A DNA stretch of 64,000 bases from contig NW_017264196.1 of assembly GCF_001619985.1 (NCBI RefSeq), forward strand, positions 1,550,001 through 1,614,000, read 5' to 3'. This document shows positions 10,961 through 24,877 of the stretch, piece by piece; the first letter of the stretch is position 1, and every line of letters starts with the position of its first letter. The position numbers and the translations under genes were made by a program. Below the pieces are notes generated by a model. That model had not been told where the DNA came from and searched no databases. It was given only the letters and a program-made list of their open reading frames with translations. Source of the stretch: Xylona heveae TC161. Taxonomy: Eukaryota; Ascomycota; Xylonomycetes; Xylonales; Xylonaceae.

Positions 10961-13900
10961 TGGAGCCTTGAATGTTATAGTGTGCGAGACCGCGAGGTGG
11001 GTAAAATGAGGGTCGAGAGATAGCGGCCAATGAATCAAGCCACAGACGATTTAAAACGCCCAAGGTTGAGACAAGAGAACAAAGATCAAAAGAACACCTG
11101 CTCCTATGGATATGATATAGAAGGCGGGGGCCTGATAGAGGGACACTTGGGGGTGTGAAAAGCTACCCAGCAAGGTCACAGTGAACTTGGTGGCAGAATG
11201 AGGCCCAAGCGGGTTACCGGCATAAGAGATCCGACGCTTTCAACACCACCACAAGGTGGCGGGGGAAAGGGCTCAAGACAAACAGATGGACTGATGGAAG
11301 ACCCAATTCCCAAAAGCGAATGACGAGAACAGAGAGCCACTGGGCTGGGAACCAAAAAAGGTCGGCGGGCCGGTCAGCCTGGAGAAAAATGCCAGGTTCC
11401 AGCGAGGGGCAGGGGAAGGGAAGAACGGATAGAGGGGCCCCCGGTCAAGTTCAGTTTGGTTTAAGGCGTAGCTACGCCCCGGTCCCCGGTCAAGTCACCT
11501 TCCAACGAGGCGAGCCGGGGGGGGTTAAGGTAACGGAAAGAGGAGGAGATGGGGGCAGTGAGTAACAGAAGCAAGTCTGCGCTGTGGAGGAGATCGTCTG
11601 GGCGTTTAGGCGTACGTAACTTGATGTAACGAACGAATGAAGCCCGCAGGAGCGGCGTAAGAGGGGTACAGCAACGATTGATCTGAGGTAGTTGTGCTTA
11701 GATGGTAATAATAAGGATAATAATAATACTAATTGACAAACGAGAGTGAGGGGTTTCTAACGAATGCTTCAATGCAACGTGTAGACAACAACACAGCAAG
11801 GGCGTTGGATGCTCACGATGCAGAGAATGACCACCTGGTTAACGACTGCAACAGGAATAACCACCTGGACGAAATGCAATGGCGGGCCCTCGTCGAGTTT
11901 AATAAGTTCAGCCTACGGGAAACATTGGGGGAGCGTCACGGCCATGCTCTGATGGCGCAGGGTCGGCCAAGGGCATTCAGGGCCCTAGGAAAGTGTAGCG
12001 TCGTAGCGTCAGGCCCTTGGTGGCCCTCGGGCCCGGGGAACGGTGAGCTTCTTTTAGGAGGTGAGCGGTTGTGGGCCAACCAACGGTCACCGCGCGACCG
12101 ACACGACCTGGACCTCGAAATAGTATCATCATCATCATCGTCATACTTTTCTTCGCTTCCTTTTCTCGAGGGGGGACGGATGGTGTGGGTGCGGGTGGTG
12201 TCTGTGTGTGTGTGAGTGAGTGTATGTAGGTATGTGTGTGCGGGCGCATGAAGTGGCCACGAGCTCGGGTGGCCGAGAGACGTGGTCGCAGCCGCAAGTC
12301 AAGGTGGTCATAGTAAGGTTGGTGCTGTGGTGGAAATGGTGGAGAGATGAGAGCGAGAAGGTGGTAGCGGTGATGGTAGTAATTTAGCGGTGGTGGTAGT
12401 ATGGAGTAGAAGTGGTATGGAAACGTGGTACCGTAGTGCCTGCATGGGTTTTTTAGCAAGTCATGGGTGGTAACTTCGAGTCAGTTCAGGTACGGGGGGA
12501 AGTGATCAGATGGGAGTGTCGTGGAAAAGAATTCCGTGGCCACACCAAAAGGACTACCCTCATCCGGTAATACCTGTAAATGAGCCAAGAAGACGAGACC
12601 CACGACGGGGCAAAGAAATAGCGACGGATATCGCGATGCCGCGGGGCTAAAAGCCGAACGAGTACAGGAACAACTTAACATGCGGCTACGACAGAAGAAA
12701 CAGACAGGCCGCCGCACCTGCCCTATGGATAGCTTCGGTCATGGGCGTCAGAGTGAGTGATGGACGGCGAGCATAGCCTCAATTGTCCCCATAAAAAAAA
12801 TTGAGCCAGGGGAGGGGCTTTGCTTTCCTTGTCCTACCGTGTCCCCAGTTACTGTATCCCACTTTTCCCCCGAAGAAACATCAAAGTATGGCTACTATGC
12901 TAGGCTGCCTGAGCCGATGGCCGATTTCGACAAGAATAGCGAAAAATTTCAGCAGGTCGAATTTAGAGAAAAGACGCTATCCTTTCTCCTTCTAGCTCGG
13001 ACCATTAGACTCAAGCCAACCTCCAAACTGTTCACCTTGCGGACCTTTTGCACCTTGCCTTACCAGAGCATTCACCTTACCTCGACGCGCTCATAGCCCT
13101 GACCTAGCCAACTTGTGCCTTGCCTCTTGCTCATCTGGCTTGGCCCTCACACCTCCCTTAGCTCCGGTCTTTCATCATTTTCTGGTACGGAGTAGGAGAA
13201 AGTGCGTGTGTGTTATCCAACAACATCTCCATCTTTTCTTTCCTTACCTGGCCACACGGCAAGGGTCAGGGGCACTACGGAGCTTACTCCAGGGGCAACT
13301 ATGTCTTGGAAACAAGATGGAAAATGAAAAGGCCCTGTGCCTATGCAGTTGATTAGAAGAGAAACCTCTGCGTGTCGAATCATCTTGGATCATGTCGCGT
13401 GTCAGGGCGTCCGTCATTCATGCTGGGACCACCTGTATGTCTCAGTCATTTTTGAATTTCGCGAGATTATTTGGTGCATAAGTGAGTGGCACAGGCGTGT
13501 TTATGTGGCCACAACCTTTTCATGTTCTATTCCGGGCTTCTGAACACCCTTTTCATTTCCTTTTCAAACTCTAATGCAGAATTTCATGGCTGCCATAGCT
13601 AGCCCACTTCTATGGAAAGACCAGTCTACAATCAGCTCAGAGACTTGCAAGAGGAGAGAGAATAAAGAGAGCGGGAGAGAGAGGGGAAGTTTCTTCGGCG
13701 AGTACAGTAACTTGCATGCAGCAGAGGGCTTAAGGGAAATACAAGCGATTCAAGCATCGATAGGGCCAGACGACAAGGTGGCCGCGGAGATATTCCGGAA
13801 GGCGTTGTTTTGATCAGATAATGTACTGTAGAGTAAGTTTAGACCCTGCTTTGGGGATTCGACCAAGGCAAGGGAGCAAGGCACGGTAACATCAGAGCCC

Positions 13901-14672
13901 ACAACCGGCCCTTGGGCCGGGATCGTGACTAGCTATTGTAGTGCAACTCGTGGTGGGAAATTTTTGGGGCGGGCGTCCGCTGGTCCATGGTTATAATCGT
14001 AGGGGCAATGCCGTCTAGGCATAATTGATACCGACACAGCGACCGGCCGAGTTATTTCCCATCTCGTCTGATCTTTGCGAAGATCACGGGAAGAACCAAA
14101 AGTACCGGTACCTTCCCTTTGTGAAGTTGTGCCCGAGATCCGTGGGGGTTCATCTAGTAGCTCGAGACGATCATTGGTATCGGCGACCTACCACTTTCGC
14201 GAGAGTGAGAAGAAACAAACGAAACAATGGAACTATAATTTGAATCCCAAATCCTGGGGTTCCTAGCAAAAGAAGCGTTCCAAATTTGTTCTCTCAACCC
14301 ACACGATATCCACCCTTCCATAATTAATGCTTTCATCGCGCATCCACTTCATTCCGTCCTTCCTTATTGACGATGACCAAGCAGTCTCAACATCATCATT
14401 TTTTTTTGCGTTCCCCACCTGTCAATCTCGTTCTTCGTCTTGGCGGGAAGCAACGCACTGCCATTCTCCTTCGGCTTCCTGCAACCGGTTCCACGCGATA
14501 ATCGTAGCTCTCGGCCGGCCGCTTACCCGCTCCGCCAATTTAATGGAGAGAGTTCGGCGTCTCGCAACTATTGTAGCAGCCACTGCGGTTCATCTGTTGC
14601 TCCATTCAGTGTCCGGTTCGTCTAAGGACCCCTCAATCCGGCTTGTTGAGGCGAGAAAATGAATGGCAACCG

Positions 14673-14695
14673 CTGTGACCCGTTTCGGGTCACAG
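14673..14695. repeat. Perfect 10-bp inverted repeat with 3-nt loop
   Basis: CTGTGACCCG at 14673-14682 and its exact reverse complement CGGGTCACAG at 14686-14695, separated by TTT. A further GGGTCA overlaps the right end (14695-14700). It could form a hairpin or be a palindromic protein-binding site; it lies in a gene-free interval. Confidence 0.7.
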
Positions 14696-17600
14696 GGTCA
14701 AATAGAGCAAAACTAACAATGATGACTGCCAAGAGCATGACAGGAATGGCATAAATCTTTAATGTCCAATTGAATCATTTGCACGCTGCCTAAATCGTGA
14801 TCGCTGGCTTGGCAACCCCTCTCTGCTCATACTGTTGCCCTTCCTTTCTTCCACCAGCGTCTCTTGTGCCTCGACTCTCTCGGCCCATTTTCCCCTCGCT
14901 CCGCTCATCCCCGAAGGCCCTTCCGCTCCAACGTGCTAATTAGGTAACTTCCTCCAAGGAAATTCAATTACTGCATCCTTTCGTAGTTTGGTGTCCGCCC
15001 GCCACTCTGGAAGCGGGATGGATGATCATCATGCTGTTTCGAAGTTGAGAGGGAGACGACGTGAAATTTCTGGGTTTTCTCACTCACCTCTTGATATTCA
15101 TGCCTCGGTTCATCGGTCATCGCCGTCAACTTCCTCGGAAACTCGCCAATTTTAGGAACAGCGACGAAATACACCTCCTGTTATAGTGAGGAATCTCCAA
15201 GTGTCCAGAGCCGTGTCCGCAGGTGCTGTGTGGCCCAACCCTAATTGCGACTTCCCCCCGGTCACGCTCCCACTTTGAACCTTCATGCCCCCCTGCCGAT
15301 CTAAACGCGACGGTGTTCAAGGCGCAAAGTAGCTTAATATTACCCAGAGGAGGAAGACCGGAAGATTACCAAGACAGGCATCCATGAAATTTCCACCCAA
15401 ACCAAATCCATCTTCCACGGAAGCTTAGAATTTGGCGACAAATGCATGCTAAAGAATGCGGATAATTGTTACTTCGATGTTCTGTTGCGACAACTTCAGA
15501 ATGCTCATGTAAAGGTCCCAGACGACATGCATGCATCGCCATAAATACGCAAGGTACAATACCAAATCAAAATCCCCTCGCGGGTCACGCATGCATGCAT
15601 TAATGCATGTGAGGTATTGGTTTTGATCTGAGCGTACTAAAAGATTTTTCGAGTGCTTCCCTTTTCTGGTCGGCATCCAACGTAATGAACAATGCTGCGC
15701 TGGCACGCTGCATGCAAGCAAACAATCTACTAAGCTTCAGGCATGAGAATAAGCCCTTTGCGACTCTTCAATTCAGCGCTGCCACAGTGGCAGATTTTGG
15801 GTCAATCCTGAGTCATCGGCGGAGTAATCACTGTCAGCTTAGAGTTATAGAGAGATCCGTGCAGCCAATCAAGCTTCGTTGCCCCCCTTGGAGAGAGAGG
15901 AACTGGCGGCGCTATTACTGTACGGCCGACAGAGATGCTACCTCTGTCAGCCGCCATTTATGGGTCGGTGTAGCAGAATCTCGAGAGGTGGCTAAACTCC
16001 CTTCTTACACCCCCTGTGAGTGTAGTTCTTATTGTACGGGAATACTCTGTACTGTGGCACACCTTGCCAAAATCTTCCCGCATCGTTTTGGCGGAAGAGT
16101 CGGTGTTTGAAGTATATGAAAGAGACGAAATAGCTAAAAAGGGAAGGTGATGCGACAGTGAAGATTCCCGGAAGGGGAAGGAAACAATGAGCTTCTGCTC
16201 CGGGTTCTTGAGGTGCCGGGAGATTCGGATCGGAGAAAGATTATGCCCGCTGCGGCTGTACCTTAGGGGCAGTTTTTCTGGAAAGGTAGCGGGGCCTGCT
16301 ATGGCTTCATTGGTAGAATTTGCTAGGTTGTACCTTCTTACCCCACTGAAGCTCGTCCCCGAACCAATCCCAGTATCTCAAATTTTCATTATTTGAGCAG
16401 GAGCCAACGAGCGCGAAACCAAAATACTGCTTTGACGTCAAAGTCCACTCACGACGACCGGCCCCCAGTTGTGGCTCGTTTCTCTGGACGGATATGTACG
16501 TACCAGTTGCCACGTGCTTAGGATGCCCGGACATCGAAAGATGTACTCCGTTGAGCAGGGACATGACAAACCGCAGCTGCTCACTGAATCCATCAAAAAT
16601 TCGGTGAGCTTTTGACTTCAATGCAACATCAGAATGCCACTGCTACATTTCGCAACCTCACATGTTCCATTTGCAGGATATCCGGAGCAGAGAGCATGGG
16701 AAGGCACGAAGCTAAGCATGCCATGTCATGCCATCTACATCCTTCGGTCACCTCGACTGCTTCTAAAATTGGACACTGCCCGGGAAGCTGGAAACTGCGA
16801 AACCGCATATCCATAACACCGTGCTTGTGACAGAAATAATGTGTTGGTCAATAATCTGATAGTACCCATGTCAAGGGTCAAATCGACTCGAGGTGCAAAA
16901 TTTGTGCCCTCGGCAGGGGCCAAGATAACATTTGACTGGTTGTACACATAAACCACAATCCACGCCGGCCCAAGCAGCACCCTTGGCAATTTTTGGAATT
17001 CTATTGTCCTATCTCCCATTCGAACAACAACAACCGACGGTTGATTTTGGACGAAGAAAAGCTTTCTTTTCCTCGCTTCCTTCTCCTCGGGCGGTTTTCG
17101 GCCACACACTCTCAAAAAAAGTAGGGTTTAACAGAGGGGCACGGATCCACGACCTAAGTTTAGGTGCAAGCTGCCGTGCCTCGTGCCAAACCCAAGGATT
17201 AGCCGGCATATTTAGGCCCAGGCGAGGGATCTTTGGGAAGGTATGACGCTGTTCATCGTGACTTTCCGGCCGTCAAGTCACAGGCTTGCCGGATAGTGCG
17301 CACACGGGAGCGAGGTGAGAGACACACCGCTTGCTTAGTTGCAGCTTGGAGTCCTTGTACCTCTCGGCTCGCTCCTCATATACGAGGTGTTTAAGTCCAT
17401 ACCGTTCCTTCGCACTTGTTACCTGAAACGCACCACTCGCTTTAGATCTAGCTCTAAGGGAGCTTGTCGCAGTTATTGCCGACACAAAAATTGCAGCATC
17501 GTGGTTGATAAGTCCCACAGGCAGAGATTGTAGCTTTTTCGTTTTTTTTGGGCAGGGTTTTTTATCGTCCGGTAGGTAATTAGACGACTCCGAAACAGAT

Positions 17601-20600
17601 CCATCCTCGCTTCAGTCAATAGAACCTTTTAGATCTCGTGAATTAGCATCATGGCTTGACAAAATTAGAGTAACGAGCCTCTTTCGAGCTTATTTCACCG
17701 AACGCACCAGCCATATTAGGCACCTGTCAAGGTTGATCATCGACATATCTGGTAGGTAAGTACCTAAATTAATCCTATGACTTGACTTTCATTGGATTTG
17801 ATACCACTCAGATGTTTCCTATTCGCCTCGTTACTGATTCTTCCCATGTTCATTTTTCTTTCCCCCCTGCCCGACGTCTCTCGGAGTAAACGATATGCGG
17901 GTAATTGTTGTAGTGCTAGATCAGTACTGGTCTGCAAAGAGGAGCACTTACAGAGCTTCCATCAATGACGTTCTGGAGTTTCACCATAACTACCTACATT
18001 CCTACATGGATTGAAACCAAGGATTTCACCGGCCACCGGACCAAGGCACACCAAAACGAGATAGCTCCGCAGTCATGCAATACAATGCAGTGCCGATGCC
18101 GGTTCTGCACGGTTGCCCGCTGGCCCGGCCAACCCCGGTGTGTCAGTTGTCAGGTACGCTCGACGCTGGCAGCTCGGGTGCTATTCTGGGAACCATGGTG
18201 TCATTACCGGCTTGACACTTAGCTGAACCGTTAAACTTAACACGATGAAAAAGAAAACCCGTCGCATCACCTCGTAACAATTAGGCTAAGTGAACGAAGC
18301 CCTGACTTTTTACTCAGCCGACGGAAAGGACCCACCAGAAACTCTGAACTCCAAGGTGCCAGGTCCTGAATCGCATGATGAGTAACAACGGTGGTCATAT
18401 GAACAAGAACCGGTCGGTCTGAACGTTCCTGAAAAAGATCAGATGCTAAAATAGTAGCTGCTGGGTGTCCTGCAGAGTGGGACAGTAAACTGTCCTCGCT
18501 TCTTCGCAGTCTCAGCTATAACCATGGAGAAAGTGACCAATGCCACAATTGCCAAAAGGCAAGGTGCGTAAAGTTCCACCTGTGCGTTCTCTGACCTGCT
18601 ATTTCTGCATGCTCTCATCCTTTGCCATCAATTATCAATAGATAATGCTGTGGTGAACCTTCTCCGTGATCAAACTCTTGTGTCTTCAAGTGAACACCAT
18701 CTCACTCTTATGATCATTCTCTGACACGGTTATATTTAGCTAAGCGCAATTTGACATTGCTGATCTGATGCGTTCACCACGCCTCAAAGCAGACATTCTG
18801 TCATCATTCATAGCACCTCACAGAACCCTTACTTCCATCTGATTCTCACTCAATGCATCGTCGTGCTGGTCATAATCATCATCATCAAGTCATCATTGTT
18901 TATCGTCTTCACCTGGTTTCAAGCCTTCTGTTCCGTCATACTGTGGTAACTGCCATTGAGCTAATGGGTGCAATCCAGGCAGCACGTGCAGTTAGGCCTT
19001 GCCTTCTTGAGATATTTCTATTCCACTCAGCTGAGCCTTTTGTTCAGCATGCTGAGGACTGGGTTTTACCCAATTGAGCTCATCAAATCAAGCATCTCCG
19101 TCGCGCAAAAGGCGTGTGGATTCTCCTGTACCCCCACCACAGGTAAGATGAGAAGCTAGATACTTTGAGTTCTATCGGTAGGTCTTGTTTTGCTCCTATG
19201 TTATGCCGTTTCCGAGTACACGTGTGGCCCACTGCATGGCTATTCAACTCTTTTGACTGTCTGCTCAGCTTCATCAATTACAAATGCAATGGCATATACG
19301 CCTCTGAACGTGGGTCATAATGTTACATCTTTACACGTTCCTGGGCATTCAACCTCGATGCATTTGCTTTCCGCTGTATAAGATTGTTTGCAAAACTCGT
19401 CCACTCAGACATGACTGCTTTCTCCAAATAATTACTTGCTGCGATTTTTTCAAAAGAGATTTTATCGACACTGCTGAATACTTTGAAATCTAATTCTGCC
19501 ACTGATCTCATGTCTCGGCATAGCATAGGGTGACCGAAGTATCAATTAAGAACGGTGATTCTAGGCACCCGTTCAAAAGGAGAGGCTATGATCAGCCACC
19601 TCTTATCACGAGAATGGACCTTATTACGAGGCTAGTCAGCCAATCGAGCTTCGACGATTCATGAATACGAGGTCCGTCATGCCAGCGCGCAGATCCACAT
19701 TCGGTACTAACCACTCAGAATTCTCAGAAGCTACTCTGTATTTTGTCTATGTCGATGAATGCATCAAACACGCCCGTTTCTCCTGGCTCATCACATTCGA
19801 CGCCAGCTCTTATCCACTTTTCCGGTCTCAATCAGGATAACATTCCTGGCCGGTGGTCCACTCAAGTGCCGTACGCCCATATCCGCTCGTCCACCAGCCG
19901 TGTTTCCAGCGGAGTCACAGCAGCTGCATCTTTACTCCGCCCGAGGATCGCCAGTGGGCCAGCTCGTTTCAAGTGCGCGGGGATTTATAGGACCAAAAGA
20001 CCCTCAGCTGGCCTTGCTGGTAAGCCTTGACCGTTGGATTTTCAGTTCCACTTTCCAGGCTCAGGGTAAATCAAGCCATCTCAGGTACGCTTCAAGCGTA
20101 AGAGGCTTGGACCATTTGAGCCTCTAGTTTTGTCGATCATATTGTCGTTGTAACAGCTGATGCCCCTTCTTGGAATTGAAAAGAAAGGGACTCTAAGGGC
20201 ACATGAGAATCAAAGTATAATTCAATGATTCCAATCCGAACCGTAAGTCCCTCAAAATATTACTGGAAATCAACTCGTAACCCCACAGCTCGCGTTATTC
20301 TTACCCTATCCAGCTTAGCCCTTTTTTTGCTGCCATTTCCTCATTACTCCATGAATCCATGCAAATGCAGCATAACTATCCTAGCCCGCTACAAACAGAG
20401 TTACACTGTTTTAACTTCACCAGGGAACCTCAACAAAAAAAAGCCCTCTAACAGACCACAGGAAAACGCCACAGATTCACATGCTCACGGTGCGGCAGTT
20501 CTCCAATGTCTTTACTCGGTCGTTGAGCGAAGCCGCAATAATCCGAATGGTAAACCACTCCAACGATTCAAGGCTCAAGCCCTGGCGATCCGCTGTCTCC

Positions 20601-21592
20601 CACCCGTATCCATCCAGAGCCAACACTCTCCTGATCTCAAATAAATTTGATCACTTTTTGCTTTTGAATTCAGTTGGCTCAGACACTACTTACGATCACA
20701 TAGCTGTCTATGTGCACGAGCACGCTGCACAATTAAATTGATGGTTTCGATTTCTTCAACTTCTTACATTTTCTCTGGTGGTCTTGCGCTCTTATTTTTT
20801 TCAATTTTGAAATCTTTGATTGCCCGCTTGCAAGTTGCAATCACACTTGGTACTCCTATCTATTTATGACACGATTGAGGAGAAAGAAAAAAGAAAAAAG
20901 AGAGAAGTCGCCCAATATACACATGAAAAGCTAAGCTGGACTAGAACTATTTGCGAAAAAAACACAAAGGGCCCCAAATAGGAAGATAACAAATCATAAG
21001 ATGGGGCCCTGGGCGAATCATCGTCCCCTCATGGTGTGTCGATCGTTCTCAATGAGACTTGAACGTTGAAGCTACCTACAGAATGTTTTGAAGCAACAAA
21101 GCACAAAGCACGCCCACAAAACAGGCAAAGGAGAAAAGTTGTCGAAGAGCGTAGGACAGCGGATACATTAAGCGGCATGCCAAAGAGTAAAGATAAAAGC
21201 AAAAGCAAAGTTGCAAACATACACCGTTCGAAAAAAGGACTATGTGCGTGCGTGTGTGTGTAAAAGTGTGACCATCACTTTATTTCCCCTTGTTTTCTTC
21301 GCGTTCCCGGTCCCCTTTCGCTGAAATGCAGAATTTTTTTCTCAAAATTGTCAATCAAATGTCGAGCAGATATTTTGAAATAGAAAAACGGAGGGGGTGT
21401 GGGAGTAGGACAGTTATCCGTGAGGTATGATCATATGAAAGGGGTAGTAGCGAGGAGAGAATACGGGACAGAGTTTGGACGAGAAAGGCAGGAGGGGGCA
21501 AAGAAAGGGTGTCATGCAGGAGAGAATAAGAAAAATTGATAGCAAAAAATGAAAAGAAATACAAAACAGTTCGCCGGCAATGAAATGGGTAA

Positions 21593-21616
21593 CTACCTAA
21601 CTACCTAACTACCTAA
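21593..21616. repeat. 8-bp tandem repeat CTACCTAA, three copies
   Basis: Three perfect head-to-tail copies, about 185 bp downstream of the transportin stop codon. It belongs with the CCTA/TAGG motifs seen across the intergenic parts of this window. Confidence 0.85.
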
Positions 21617-21799
21617 GCTATGATGTTATGAGAGAGTACCGTGGGAGAATATCAAAATTGAAAAGAAATAGTGACAAGATGAGTTCAATGGCTGGAATCA
21701 AAGGGGAAAAAAAAATTAGACGTTGATGACATCGTGTTGCTTGCAAGTTTCGGACAGAGGTCTAGAACAAAAAGGAAGCGTCTGTTTGGATTGAGCCGC

Positions 21800-24700
21800 T
21801 TACACTCCGTACAAGTTCTGTAGGATTTGGCGGTCAGACGGGGCCATATTGGAGCCGACAAAGGTGTCAAAGTCGGGTATCATTGAGCGGTACAGATCAA
21901 GAATCTATGCCACGACGAGGTTAGTTATATTAGACTCATTCAAGGCGACTGGAATTAGAACAAATTGGGGGTGGGAGGAAAAGTACAAACAAAGCATCAC
22001 GAGCAAAAGCTTGGGAAAGACTTACAGCTTTGAAATGGTCGAAAAGCACCCCATCCTGCTGATGAACAGCGGGGTATCGGGCAATGACGGTGAAATATTT
22101 GATCAGATGCTGTTCAATAGCAGCAGCATTTAACGCAACTATCCGAGTGAATCCCCGGAAAGCATCTGCCTTTTCGTCCGTAAACTCGACCTTCTCCATC
22201 TGTTCGAGGAAAGGACCCACCAGCTCTGCAACATGCGGAGCTAGAGCTGGCGCCGACAGTATACCTAGACGACCAATCGCGATGGCAGCGTTCTCGACAA
22301 GAGAGTCGGGAAGTTCAGGATTGGTCATGATGGTGACGAGGCGTTCGTAGAGGATGTCGAGAAAGGGGCCCATGCCCTCGGGTCCGTATTTGGTCGCGAC
22401 CTCTCCGCAGGACCAGCACGCATTGTTGAGCACAGCAAAGCTGGCGTCGACTTCATCAAAGCTGATCTTGTCCAAGTCAAGCTGCCCGCTGAGAATGGGA
22501 AGAATGGTAGCCAGGAACGGCTCAAGCTCAGGGAAGACATATATCGCGCAGTCGCCCAGCAGGGCATATCCGGATTGCCGTACCTCGTTTGCCGGGTCGT
22601 CCAAAGCGTAAGCGAGGAGCTGGAAGAGATTTGGTTTAGACGTTTTCACCAGCTCGAGACCATCTGCATCATCCAGAGCCTGGATGATAGAGCTGAGCAA
22701 GTCGAGACTTGTGATAAGGAAATCCTTGTCTGGTAGGTCTACACCTTCGTGGCCGTTGCCGGCCGCCATGACATACTCTTCGAGAGTTGTGTGGACAACT
22801 TTTATGCACCGCGTAAAAATAGGGCCCGAAAATGGTGCAAAAGCCTTGCCCAAGGCAATCGCGACATAAGAGAGACACTCAAGCAGAGGGAAGAGTTCTC
22901 TCGATTGATCAGTGACGCGGTTCCAGCGATCAATCAGTGCCGGCATGAGTAAGTCTACTAACCCCGGCGCGGCCAAGCCAGGCCCAATGTGCTCAGCAAG
23001 CGTCTGTACACAATCATACAGGATGAACATATTCCTGTCCTTATACTTGCCAAAGCACCGGATGAACTGTTGGATAATGGGCTGACAGTAAGGGGTCAGT
23101 TGGCTTTTAGCCTTTTCTTCGAGACTTGCAAATGCTGAGGCTCCTGCTTCTTGCACGCGTTTGTTGTTGTCAAGCATCTTGTGCAGCAATCCTACCATCA
23201 TCGGTTCGAAGAATTGTGCTTTCTCGGCGGGGTCCTTGAGGTGGGATGCCCAAGCCGAATAACGTCCAAGTGTCCAGCAAGTGATTTGTCTGACCACGGG
23301 TTCTTGATCATTCAAGAGAGAAATCAGATAGGGAACAAGGTCGGGCAGATGTGGCTTTACAGCTGACATGCAGCCCTCCGCGACAGCTCCCAACGCAAGA
23401 ACCGCTGCTTCGCGTCTAGGCCACTCAGCGTGTTGCAGATTCTCCTTGAGGTAAGGCAACGTGATCTCAAAGACCGGACGATGGAAGACAGAGGCAAGGA
23501 CATCCAAAGCCGCAGCAGAGCACTTGCGGAGGTTCCACTGGTCCTCCGGATCACCGCCGTCATCGTCGTCATCGTCATCGTCGTCGATTTCTCCCTCGCT
23601 CAAATCGTCTTCATCAAGTGCGTCGCCAGAAGCATCCGCGCCTGAGCCATCTGCCTTCGTCGGCGCATTTCTTGCTAGTTTTGTCTTCGCAAACTGGGGT
23701 TTAATATCCTCTTCCCGATCTTCTTCCTCAGCATCATCACCTTCGCCACCAAGTCGTATTATATCATCTTCACTGTATACCATGCACTCTAGGAGTACAG
23801 GTACGATCAAGGCGAGATGTCGACCTAAATCTGCCGCCAGCGCCTCATGCTCTCCGACGCACAACCAAAATTCGGCTGCATCCAGCGCAAGATCCGAATC
23901 CTCTATTATACGCTGTTGTGAGACCGTGTACTCAATTAGGCCATCCATATGGGGCTTCAGCTTGTCTGGTCGAACATCAACCAAGAGGACAAAGGCTCGA
24001 CAAACGTTCCTGCGAACTTCGGCGCTAGTATCATGAGCCAGCTGGAAGAGCTGGAGTAGAAAAGCATCGATAACCACCAATAATGCCTGCGGCTTATGCG
24101 GGATGAAGATGTTGATACATGAGAGCGCCTGGCCTCGAACGCGTGCAGATGCGTGCGTCGTAAATTCGAGCAGTTTCGGGATCAAAAAGTTCAGAGGTCG
24201 TTCGCCCTGGTAATCCTTGTCGAGTGCTCGCGCGTTATCTTCGCATATCTTGTATAATGCGCTCATGGCTCCCTCCTGTGTCTCAAGAGAAGTACTTCCG
24301 CTGTCGTTACTGACAAGTGCCATCAATTGCGGGAGCAGCTGGGGCCAGCCAAGAATTCCTCCTTGACGGACAAGTTCTGTGACAACGTTACCCGACAGAC
24401 TTCTTATTTGCGCATTTGGGTCTTCCAGGGCAAGCAATATGCATGAGCGAATGTATGCTCTACTGGGCTCGGCGATCTGGTCGTAAGAGAACCGAACGTT
24501 GTTCTTCAGCATAATTGCAGCGGTGCTCTTTATGAGCTGTGCCTCTTTTATCGTAATCTTTAGAGCAGCCGGTACGTCCGTTTGGGCGACAAGATATGTG
24601 AGGTAATTGTTGATATCGGGAGACTCCTTGGCTTGGGCCAACATCTACAAAAAAAAAAAAGCGCCGTCAGTTTGAACCATTACTCTTTCAGAAAAGGAAG

Positions 24701-24877
24701 GTTGCAGAATGTCTTTGGGAGCAACAGAAGCAGCCCCCATGCTAAGACATCTGCGATATTGGATAGAACACTCACCGATGCTGCATGCTTGAAGACGGTC
24801 TGGTTTTGGACGTTTAGGGAATCCCGTAAAAATCCAGCGAGCTGCACTAGCTGCTCCTCCTGAGGTTGCCACGCCAT
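21800..24877 (-). CDS. kap104: Transportin / importin beta-2 (Kap104-type nuclear import receptor)
   Basis: Three exons: 24877-24776, 24644-22026 and 21904-21800. The introns are 131 and 121 bp, and all phases agree. Product is 941 aa. Exon 1 gives MAWQPQEEQLVQLAGFL and joins at KHAAS|MLAQAKESPDINNYL, the typical first-HEAT-repeat sequence of transportins. The last exon restores the usual C-terminus (RQILQNLYGV). The body is a HEAT-repeat solenoid. A long acidic insertion (about residues 336-400, including a run of nine Asp) matches the acidic loop of the family, which helps RanGTP release cargo. The known role is carrying PY-NLS cargoes, many of them RNA-binding proteins, from cytoplasm to nucleus. 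Length is slightly above the approximately 890-920 aa of animal and yeast members. The open frame continues past the second intron's donor; that extension is intron sequence. Confidence 0.95.

Larger units (their letters stand above)
10961..21799. other. 10.8 kb interval with no convincing gene, upstream of the UPC2-like gene
   Basis: The left end is the 5' side of the UPC2-like gene and the right end is the 3' side of the transportin gene. I looked for coding stretches with splice support on both strands and found none. The longest frames (for example 11733-12215, 12459-11977, 15685-16110 and 19759-20127) have no recognisable domain and overlap similar-sized frames in other phases. The interval holds short palindromes (see 14673-14695), a cluster of GCATGC sites (about 15440-15720), CCTA/TAGG motifs, and microsatellite-like CA/GT tracts near 12205-12220. 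No terminal repeats or transposase-like frames were seen. It may hold a long promoter, leader exons or non-coding transcripts. Confidence 0.5.

Noticed and set aside
11733-12459. Two opposing 160-codon frames upstream of the UPC2-like gene
   Set aside because: Overlapping frames on both strands with low-complexity content (CAT/GT-rich); neither has a recognisable motif.
15685-16110. 141-codon plus frame in the 10.8 kb interval
   Set aside because: Irregular composition, no domain, no neighbouring exon with matching phase.
23461-24036. 191-codon plus frame inside the transportin gene
   Set aside because: Antisense shadow of the acidic-loop region; Ser-rich because the other strand encodes Asp/Glu.
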